From positions 13,330,001 through 13,394,000 of the forward strand of contig NW_020825289.1 in the NCBI RefSeq assembly GCF_003286085.1: 64,000 nt of DNA, written 5' to 3'. Numbering within the stretch: position 1 is the first letter of the stretch; every line of letters starts with the position of its first letter. The DNA is from Drosophila persimilis (lineage: Eukaryota; Arthropoda; Insecta; Diptera; Drosophilidae). The notes under the pieces are model-generated. The model saw only the letters and a program-made list of their open reading frames with translations. It did not search any database and was not told where the DNA came from. Of the stretch, positions 52,394 through 61,906 are shown piece after piece. The translations under genes and the position numbers were made by a program.

Positions 52394-53260
52394 TCACCAC
52401 CAAATGAACCTCAGAAAGAGTGTGAACAACAGAAAGAAGGCGAAAGCGAAGCGGTGGAATTTTCCCTTCCAGCCACACAATCTCCCAATTCTCTGGGTCC
52501 ACGAAGGGTGCATATGTGGAAACTGCGGCTCCGTCGGGTATACGATGGGATCCGACTCCTGGGGATCCCCCAGAATAGGCTTCACGACAACATGAAAGCC
52601 GGAGATGCGCTTGCCATCGAGCTGCATGGCCCGATAGAGGCCCATTCGGTCGAGGTACCGTAGACGGATGGCGTCGGGCGTCTCGCGTATCTTCAGGATT
52701 GTGCCCACGGCGTGGAACGATTTCAGGATCTTCTCGGTGGCTCTCCGTGGGAAGCCTCTCAGTTCCACCCATTTGACGGGAATTCCAGCCGAACCCCAAG
52801 CTTCAGTCTCAGTCGGTGTATCATGCTCGCGTTCCGGCCAGACGGGACGTGGGGACTTTGGTCCATTCTGGGCTGGAGCAGGACGATACTCAACGTTCCG
52901 GGTATTCCGTATCAGGGATCGTGAAGGGGGGAGCCATTCACTGTAGCGCTGCGGAGTCTCAGTCGATGTCTTATGCTCGCGTTCCGGACAGAAGGGACGT
53001 GGGGACTTTGGTACATTCTGGGCTGGAGCCGGACGATACTCAAGGTTCCAGGTATTCCGTATCGGGGATCGTGAAGGGGGGAGCCAATCACTGTGGCGCT
53101 GCTGCGTAAACTCCCCCGCCTCGGGGGTGCCGGAATTCACTCGAGTCCACTCAACCGGCCATCCTGGAACGCAGCCCGCTTGCTCCTGTCGGCAGTCCTC
53201 GGCGACCGAGCGTTTTTTTTCATTGCTGCCATGGTCAGTTGTTTCATAGATGGAAGCCAT
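52394..53260 (-). CDS. Nup35/Nup53-type RRM protein, intronless (retrogene candidate)
   Basis: 288 residues in one exon from the ATG at 53260. N-terminal 52 residues hydrophilic. Residues 53-102 and 103-152 are a 50-residue tandem duplication (QRHSDWLPPSRS... and QRYSEWLPPSRS...), matching a 150-bp DNA repeat at 52805-53104. Residues about 160-232 fit the Nup53/Nup35 RRM: WVELRGFPRRATEKILKSF, VGTILKI, IRLRY, AMQLDGKRISGFHVVVKP. The end is a hydrophobic segment (FAFAFFLLFTLFLRFIWW) instead of the usual amphipathic Nup35 end. Canonical Nup35 is a nuclear pore protein elsewhere in fly genomes. A diverged duplicate is inferred. Another frame continues past the stop, so the C-terminus is uncertain. 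Confidence 0.65.
   Translation of the reverse strand: MASIYETTDHGSNEKKRSVAEDCRQEQAGCVPGWPVEWTRVNSGTPEAGEFTQQRHSDWLPPSRSPIRNTWNLEYRPAPAQNVPKSPRPFCPEREHKTSTETPQRYSEWLPPSRSLIRNTRNVEYRPAPAQNGPKSPRPVWPEREHDTPTETEAWGSAGIPVKWVELRGFPRRATEKILKSFHAVGTILKIRETPDAIRLRYLDRMGLYRAMQLDGKRISGFHVVVKPILGDPQESDPIVYPTEPQFPHMHPSWTQRIGRLCGWKGKFHRFAFAFFLLFTLFLRFIWW
52805..53104 (-). repeat. 150-bp tandem duplication inside the Nup35-like gene
   Basis: Two in-frame copies with a 150-bp period (TATGCTCGCGTTCCGG-type landmarks at 52822 and 52972), highly similar. Confidence 0.9.
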
Positions 53261-54487
53261 GGAGTTATTTCAAATTAAATTTGTGAAAATTAAAGAACCG
53301 AATCGTTGTTCTCCGAACGAGACTCAATTTGAAACTGAATAATCCAATGACAATACAACAGAATGTCAAATTTCTAATGGCAGTTGGGGAAAAGTAGTCG
53401 CCACATTTCAAGGACTACTAAATCTATGTCTTCTACTATGTGAGCTCGACATGCAATAAATGCATTGGTCTATGCTTTAAATAAAACTTTATTTAGCTTT
53501 TGACGTACTCGTATGTGTATAAAGTATAGTACAGCATATGTATAATGTTTTCGATTAGTTAACAAATTCCGGTACCGAAACGAATGTCTTTTTGCGGCAG
53601 CTCTTTCCGGATCCGTTTCACATGCGTCTTTCACAAACTAATCTTACCTAGGGCCCTCCCTTTACTGTGGGATCGTGGGACTGTTATATATATATGTATT
53701 TTGTTATAGTATAATAATCTTTCTAGGCGTAAGACGTTCACAATACCGAAACTATTCCCCTACGTACACACACACACATTTTAAATAACTTGGCTAGCTA
53801 CTCATAATCGTACTCGCACATTGAAACAAAAAGCCCTGCAGTAGCCCAATATTTTCTCTTATAAATAAATACACTTGTAAAATAATATTTCTGTTCTGTT
53901 TCGTTTCATTTTGGGCAATAAATACTATTGAAAACAGCAAAAGCATAACAACAACGTGTGCTGTTTGGGACTGAGTTTTTGTTTGCAGAATGTTTGGAAG
54001 CAGCTCGAAAATGAGCAAAGAAAAATTGCATTTAATAAATTATAATTTACAATAGCGGGCGCGGGTGTGTGTGGATTCTGTTTATTGTATAACATATCTA
54101 TAATAAATAACATTGCATGTCCGCTTGCGGGAGGGTCTACTGACTGGTTAGCCTGACTTGTGTTCGATCTAGTTTCAATTGTGACAAGATACACATAACT
54201 CTCTTTTACCTTTTCTCTTTTCTGTTGCAATTTTTTTTTAGTGATTTTAGTGCAATAAATCAACAAATAAATAAATACATGCACTTAAAAGTTACACCTA
54301 AGTTACGCGATTGAGGGGAGGGTGAGGATGTGAGGGTAGTGGATCAGACTACTGGTCCTTGTAATTGCATCTCGTCTGCCTATATCCCATATAATGTTCT
54401 CCACTCGTATTTCCTGCCATTAGACACCAGAGTCGTAGACTCGTATTTCTGCTGTATGCAATTATAGTAGGATTCTCTGCTTATATA
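53261..54487. other. Spacer and Sec24AB 3' UTR
   Basis: AT-rich with many AATAAA-like sites on either strand. No gene is recognised. Confidence 0.5.
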
Positions 54488-57400
54488 CTATTTAACCTGA
54501 GCCCGAATGTGTTGCAAGAATTCATAGTACGATAAACTCGATTCACTGCGATCGTCGGTTAATCTCTCAATAAACTGACCCTTGGCCGTGCTCGTGTCTC
54601 TGTTTTTCGGACAGAAGAGAAATCGATTAGAAATTGGCCCTCTTTACGCTGGATTTGAAGCACTCACCTGATTATCTGTACCAGTGCCGAATAGGGTTTG
54701 TCGTAGTTGAGGCGCAACAAAAAGCGCTGCAGTATATCGTACTCGGCACTCACAATATGAGGCAATCCATACACGTAGTCGCCCAGCTCCGCAGTTGAGC
54801 TGATGCCTAAAACCGAGAAGGACAGCATTAAAGCCAGGAAGTTTACCCTGGGGCGACAGATATCTTACCCAGCACTGCCTCCAGGACATCGGGTGGCACA
54901 TTGAGGCCGACATAGAGCATTATCAGTTGGCCACAGTCCATCAGGAATATGGAACGAGAGTCCAGGCTTTAAATTGTAAATTTAATTTGTTAAATTTATC
55001 TGTCTGTACGAGGATATACGGTTTTCGAACTTACTGCTCCGCAGATAATTGCAGGCGTGGCACTTCCGGTAGCGGCTCCTCCTCGTCGTCTTCTTCAGTC
55101 GTGCTCGCATTGGAGTTGCGGGCATGGTAGATGAGCACATCGATCTTGTACAGCTCCGGATAGACAAACTTCATCAGCTGATCCAGCGGCAAGGTCTTCA
55201 TGCAGTCCATGGCATACACACGATCATCCAGGCGTGTGCTAGTTCCCACACGGAAAGCAGGCTAAAACGAAGAGTTTAGGGAAACGATATTGACTGCGAA
55301 TTGAAGGATATACATAAATACATACATGCTTGAGCAGCCCTAAGATGTAGAGGGGCATCAGAGCCAGACTACGGGGAGCAATCAGTTGGCCCGACTGTCC
55401 GGAGGGCAGATTTTGTGCAATCTTAAATGCATTGAACACGTCGATGGTTGCATTGATGAAGGCGTCGCGAGCATCGGACAGATTCGAGGCTATTGACCGG
55501 TCCACGGCCATCTTGGACAGCAGCCCGATAATCGCCTCCGTGTCGGCGGAGTGCATAACCTCGGGCAGCGACGACGTCACCGGCAGGCACACCGTATGCA
55601 CCCGAATGCGTCGCTCGCCCTCGCTGTTCGTGTAGAGAAGCGCTGCCTGGAAGCAGATCGTCTTGACGTCGGTGAGGCTCTCCTCGTACGAAATTTGCAT
55701 TCCGTAGCCCGCATCCGGGTTAACGTTGGGCAGCGACAGCAGATCCGTGGAGCGCACAAAGAAGTTGCCGTGGAATGTGTGAACCTGCAGGCCGCGAGTG
55801 CAACGGATGCGCATCACCGCCTCGAAGCCGATTTTGCGTGTCAGATAGCGCTTGAAGCACATCCTGAACGAGTCCACCATATGCTGCTTGGTCTTCTGGT
55901 ACAGCGGGAAATGGTGGACACAGCCGCCGCTGTGTTTGCTGATGCCAGCTGCAAGTGGGGGAATATATTAGTGAACGGATGGAGTAGGGGTCATCCTGGG
56001 TAGACTCACAAATGGTCGCCATGTCGCTGTACTGCTGGTTCATCAGGAAGAGGTCGCAGGCAATCTGGTAGCCCGAGCACTCTAGCGCAAAGCGCTTGTA
56101 GAAGTCCGTGGCCGGATTTAGGTGTGCCACATCCTTGGCCGAGCGATTGTTGGGATCCTCGCGCGGCTCCAGAGAGCCGGGACCCTTGTTGGGAAGGCAC
56201 GCTTGAAAGACGGTGATGCGTCCACCAGACGACTGCTGCGATTACAATACAAAGGAATGTCATCGTTTCTAAATATCCCCGAGTTTTACGAGTAGTTACC
56301 ATCAGCTTGAAGGCCACCTGCAAGGCGGAACCCAGAGCGGAGCCGGGATCATGTGTGTGGGCGAATCGTTTGGGCAGAAGCTTGAGGAGATCACGCACCA
56401 GCTCTTTGCACTCCTTGAGGTTCACCAGGAGGCTGTCGGGACGCGGCAGGAAGGGCTCGTCAATGTCCAGCAGCGTCATCTCGTGCGGCTGATTCAGACC
56501 CTCAGCCATGCTGTAGAAGTGCACGAAGCTGTCGTAGCAGATGAAGCCCACCTGAGTCCGTGCATCGCCTGGCATCTCGTCCAAATGCCGGTTGAGCACC
56601 GAACAGGCCGCCTCCAGGTAGCCGCTCTGCTGGGCAATGATCGACACGTCGAAGAGGAACAGATACATGGCCGGCTGCGGTGGACGTAGCATGTACTCCG
56701 ACGGCGCAATGAACTCAATGGTGCTGGAGCGCACTTCTGGCCGTCGGGTCACATCGCCGTAGGTCTTGGTGGCCGGATCGAACTGGAAATCTTCGGGCAC
56801 TGAAAGAGGCAGAATTTGCATATCGTTTCTTGTCATTGATAAGGGATTCGATTCAACTGTAACTCACACTCGTTCACGCGATAGCAGAGGTTGCACTTCC
56901 ACATCTTGCTGTCCACAAAATAGACAAAGGGATTGATGTACGTGCGGCACAACCGGCAGCGCACAATGTTGATGCACTGTATCACGGGCAGATTCTGTGA
57001 AATACAATACTTTAGTTGTAGCATTCAGATTGAGATTCAAGGATTCTCCATCTTACGTTCACATCGCGAAACGGATGAATCACTATGCCAAGAGGCAGCC
57101 GCGACTTCTGCAGCAGCGAATTGGTCTCGGGGATTTTCGTAACGGTGCAGCGCATAATGCTGGGGCTGCAGTTGATCGACTCGTGGAACTGATTGTGCAA
57201 CACCACCTTGGGCGCCGGCAATGTGGCCGGCGAGAGGATGTGTCTGTTCTGCATCAGGTCGATGGTGTCCTGGCCCCAGAGCCGACTAAATCCCTGCTGG
57301 GCAACATTCAACGGAACCGGTGCGCCAAGCTGCGGCGGACCGGATGTTGGCTGTGGCTGGGCGTAAGGATGCTGTCCTTGCGGTTGCATCGACGGAGGCG

Positions 57401-58568
57401 GCGGCTGCGCCTGGTACTGCAAAGGCGCGCTGCTGGTCTGAGCTCCGAACATGCCAGGGGGCGGTGCTGGCTGCTGCTGCTGTGGTAGCGGCGGTTGATG
57501 CAGCGGCTGCTGGTAGGCCTGGCCATACTGATACTGCTGCGGCGGAGCGAACGGAGCGGACTGTGCCTGAGGTTGCGGCTGCGGCGGAGCGAACGACGCT
57601 AACTGTGCCTGAGGCTGCGTCTGCATTGGGGGCGGAATTCCAGGCACTGCTGCCTTTGGGAGACTTGGCGGCCAGGCGGTTCCTGCTCCAGGCGGCGGTG
57701 CAGCCCTTTGCAGATTGTTGTTCTGCTGATCATTGCTCGCAGGCGTGCCACCGTACATGATTCGTTGGCCTGACGCTGGCACGGGCACTGGCTGGGCACC
57801 ACCCGTCGGTGGACTGCCGATCACTCTCGACGCACTAGGATTCAGATTGGGGGGCTTGTTCCCCATAAACGGCCCAGTCATGGGGTTCGCTAGCGGATGC
57901 TGATGCTGCTGCTGCTGTTGTGGTGGTACCTGCTGCAACTGCTGCGGCGTCGGCGCAGTATTAGCGGATGGTTGTCCATTGGTCCGATTCATATTCATTT
58001 GGTGCATATTGCTCGTCAGACTGGCCACAGATTGGGGCTGTATTGGTCGAGCTGCTGGTGGGGGAGCTCCGTGCGCATATTGGGTATTCTGGGGCATCGG
58101 CGGCGCCCCTCCTTGTTGAGGAACACTCATCAGTCCTGGCGAGGCGGTACGCGACGAGTTGGCGCTGTTCGCTCCGTTGCTGCCATTCGTTAGTGTCGTC
58201 GGTCCGTTGGCGGTGGGCGGACGCAAATGAGACGGCAGAGTGCTGGGCGGTGGCGCCCCATTGTTGGCACTCGTCGAGGAAGGCGGCAGAAACTTGTTCA
58301 CAATATTGCTGTTGAACTGCAACGGCGGCGGCTGACTGCTGTTGTTGCTGCTCCCTGGATACGGGACTGGTGGCTGCTGGAATTGCTGTTGCTGTTGCTG
58401 TAGCTGTGGCTGTGCCTTCTGCTGGAGATATTGCTGTGCTGCTGCCGCTTGCGGAGGCTGCTGTTGATGCGGGACTGCTCCGGGCAGACCGTTGACCAGA
58501 CTGCTGCCCTGGTTGCCGTTCGCAGGGGCGGCGGCGGGTGGCACAAAGTTCTGATTGTAGGCGGACAT
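54488..58568 (-). CDS. Sec24AB: COPII coat subunit Sec24AB
   Basis: Cargo-binding subunit of the inner COPII coat at ER exit sites. Nine exons on the minus strand: 57057-58568, 56868-56994, 56300-56799, 56010-56235, 55326-55948, 55035-55261, 54869-54966, 54668-54806 and 54488-54599, giving about 1187 residues. N-terminal 480 residues are Pro/Gln/Ala-rich and disordered. The zinc finger has C517-x2-C520 and C538-x2-C541 (VRCRLCRTYINP; KCNLC). Trunk: PPQPAMYLFLFDVS. Beta-sandwich/helical part: LTRKIGFEAVMRIRC, FHGNFFVRSTDLLSL. Near the end: a gelsolin-like module (FLMDCGQLIMLYVG) and the tail SYYEFLQHIRAQVK. Exon 4 begins at a NAGNAG acceptor. A 5' UTR intron is likely (acceptor TTTCAG about 21 nt before the ATG). 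Confidence 0.96.
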
Positions 58569-60119
58569 TCTGCTAATGCATACGATCTGAAAGCAGAGGG
58601 AGATGCGATCTGTGAGTTGTGATCTTCAGCCAGTCATTGTGCCAGTATCTTATCTCCCTGAAGGTTAGTTAGTGTCGAAACAAATTGGCCCTAATAGCAG
58701 GGCTGCTCTCTTGACTGTCACACGTTGACTACTTTGCTATCTTATCGTTCAATGCCAGAATACGAGTTACATGGACTGGGAAAGCTCTAGGGCCGAACGT
58801 GCGGCTGATAACTCATTCCAGATCAGAATACCAATTGGAATCAATGGAATGGGGTAGAGGAAACCCTTGTCTGTGGCCTCTAATTGCATGCAATGCCAGC
58901 GGCCATATCAGACTGCAATATGGAATGCGTAACGAGCTTCTTCTTCGTCTTCAATTGCTATCATTATTGCTTTTATGGGCCCATTGTACACTCTCTATTT
59001 ACGAGTATGTATGTATATGCCGAATACATGGCTGTTATTGCTGTGTGTATGCTTTATAGTGTCTGCGTCAACATTTATTTGGATATAAGTTGGAAATTTG
59101 TATCAAATTCGTTTATTTAAACAGCTTCGACGAGACGGCCGGAGACGTGAAAAAAAGCTCCGATTAAGCGTGTTATATGCTGTGTGTGTGCTTGACCTCG
59201 TAGCAAGCGATGATCGACGACGACGCTCGCTAATAAGCAGGTGGGCCAAAGGCCACTGGCACAGACTCCACTCAGTGTTTGCACAGCAGTCTGATAGCGG
59301 AAGCAGGAAGGAACTGCTACTGGGAGCTGGTAACTCCAACTGGGGGCCCCCCGTAAAAATCACTTTCGCTCAGACGGCAGGGACTAAAACAGATAACAAA
59401 GCAACATTTTTGATGACGTGCCTAACTACCGCCCTGCCCTGCCCTTCCCCGTCTTTCTGTCTCTGGGTAGTCATTCGCTCTTCCCCCCGCCGCCCATCAC
59501 CCACTCATTCGGGCTGTTGCTGCCGTCTAGAAATTATAGAACTATCACCAGAACCCATCACCTTTCTGCATAACCCAAGAGGTATGCAACGCCACAAGCA
59601 ACAGCACAGACACACACACTAACAATTGGGCGCAGACCCAAGAAAATCGCGTTTTTCACTTAGTACTTGACCAGCAGAGGCGCAGCACTTGCACTTTGTA
59701 GTTGTCTCTTCTTCTTCCGCCCTTTATGTGCGATTTTTCGCTCTTTTCACGCACGCACCGAACGCAGCAGAACTGCGCTTTGGCCGTCTTTTTCGTAATT
59801 ATTTGTCGAATGGAGCTTTTGTTGCTGTTTTTATTTATAAAGGGGTGGGGTCCCTGCACTGGAGTGCTGGTTACTTATTAATTGGCAATTATTTCCGAAA
59901 ACGCGAATGATTGAAATTTTCCTGGCTGGGGCTTTCAATGATTTTGCGCTCTCTCTTTATTTTACTCACTGGCGTCTTTCGCGTTTGTGGGGAGGTTTAT
60001 GGACGCCAACGTCTATGGGCTGTTAAACTAACTTGCTGTGCAACGCTAATCACAAATTATAAATTTTAAGACTTTTTGCGAGCCCGAAAAGGAACAAAAA
60101 ATTTTGAGGCCACGTCAAT
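58569..60119. other. 5' UTR intron and upstream part of Sec24AB
   Basis: The acceptor for the leader intron lies at about 58590 (minus strand). The rest has no recognised coding frame. The probable non-coding first exon is toward 60.1 kb. Confidence 0.45.
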
Positions 60120-60130
60120 CAGTGTGACCG
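60120..60130 (-). promoter_or_regulatory. Core promoter Motif 1-like element (Sec24AB start region)
   Basis: CGGTCACACTG on the minus strand fits the Drosophila TATA-less core element YGGTCACACTR. This suggests Sec24AB transcription starts near 60.1 kb; an inference. Confidence 0.5.
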
Positions 60131-61906
60131 TCTGTTTGAAAACATCATCGGGGTTGAAGAGAATAGTGTGGCAGACAGTGCTACCATTTTAGCTTATTTA
60201 AGGCTAGATTAAGCTTTTTTTATTACAGGTACATATATAAATTGCGATTTAAATGCTCTCTTCCCTGGTCTTCCTTTCATGTAAATGCGCAGAACACGAC
60301 AATGTTTCCCCAACTACGATTTCCATTGATGTATTTCAATTTAATTTCAGGGAGTGAAGATATATTAGCCATTTGTTGAATCTAGCTAACTTTGACTCGG
60401 AAATTCTGGCAGCACTGGTTGCAGTCTTGCCAGACAACCGTCCATCAGCTGTTCGAGAGCCATATGTTCTGTGTGTGTGCACAGTGGAATATTGCAAACT
60501 ATATTTGGGTAAAACCTGCATTTCAGAGGTCTACAATGTTCTATGAAACAATATCTAAAGAACATCGTAGGTGACTTAAAGAATAAATTGTTTTATTTGC
60601 AGTAATCGTATCTAGGCTCCATTACAATAAATTTGTTAGAGTATTGGCTCTATTACATGTTTAACATTTCGGTTTCAAAAGAAATTCGAAAAAATATATA
60701 CAAGTTCTGTAAGTAACGGTTGGACAGGCTATCAATTGATCCAAATCCGAATTTGTTGTTGGGCTATTCTTCTAGGAGAACTACATTTTGTTATCCTACA
60801 GTTTCGTCTTTTATCTTTTAATATTATTTTAAATATCGAAGCGTATATTTTGTATTCGATTCACTTTTCGTTAACTTTGCGTGGAGTATTCGGTAGCTTT
60901 GCAGTGGGTGTGGTATTGTAGGTCTTAGGAGTTTTTAAAATTGAAGGCTAGCTAGGATAGTTCATTTCAAAAATGTAGTTTTAATTTAATCGCATTACTG
61001 TATTATGGTAGTGGTGTATGTATTTCGTTGGAGTGTTAGCAGCGGGCTGTTAGTAAAGCTTTATTCATCATTGTGACAATTGGAATTCGAAACATAATAC
61101 TAGTAGAGGTGTGTATATATATAATATAATCGTATTGGATATAAAAACTATGCAAGGACAAATCATTATCGTTGTGCACGGTGTGTGTGTTGGGTTCGGT
61201 TTTAGAAACAAGCGTTAGATGCTGTATCGATGGAGATACATACATACATACATTCCTATCAGTATTGTATTTCGTCTATAGCAGAGTCTTTTATTTCAAA
61301 AATAGAATTTCTATCCTTAAATCTCTATTCTTCATATTCTACAACTTTTGATATATCCCACTATTGGTATTGGTATTGGTTTCCATTTCTGTTACTTTTA
61401 GTTAGTTTGTTAGTAATGTAAAAGGTATTGAATTGGTGTTCTTTGTTTTGCAGTTTACTGCGATTGCCTTTGAAACACACTAGTACTTAGGAAATAATAA
61501 TTGTGTTAATTGTGTGTAGATAGTTTCTAGTGAGTGTCCGCCGCTCTCAAGTATCACTCATGTATTGCAACCCGTTTCAGAAGAGCTTAGCTTTCCTCTT
61601 CAATCCATCGTTCCGTCGTTTGTCCTGCCTTGGATTATGCTTTTCTTATTTCTGCATCTGGGTATATTATTTACACTTAATAGACAGACTCTAGAGGTAA
61701 AATCATCTCCTGCGAATTCTGTCCCGACATTCTGTTGCTCCATCGTTTCCTGCATATGTTACGTTGTATCGTCAGTGTTCAGGGGTTTGCGCACTTGTGG
61801 AAATTTTACATATAGTTGAGGCTCGTTCTTGATATGAATCATATATATATATAAACATTTTTGGTGTTTCTCTTGATGTCTTCTCTGCCGCCTTCAGTTG
61901 TATGCA
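60131..61906. other. Spacer and long 3' UTR candidate of the OSBP-related gene
   Basis: AT-rich with low-complexity GTAT/TTGGTATTGG runs (61361-61385). No coding frame is recognised. Confidence 0.45.
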
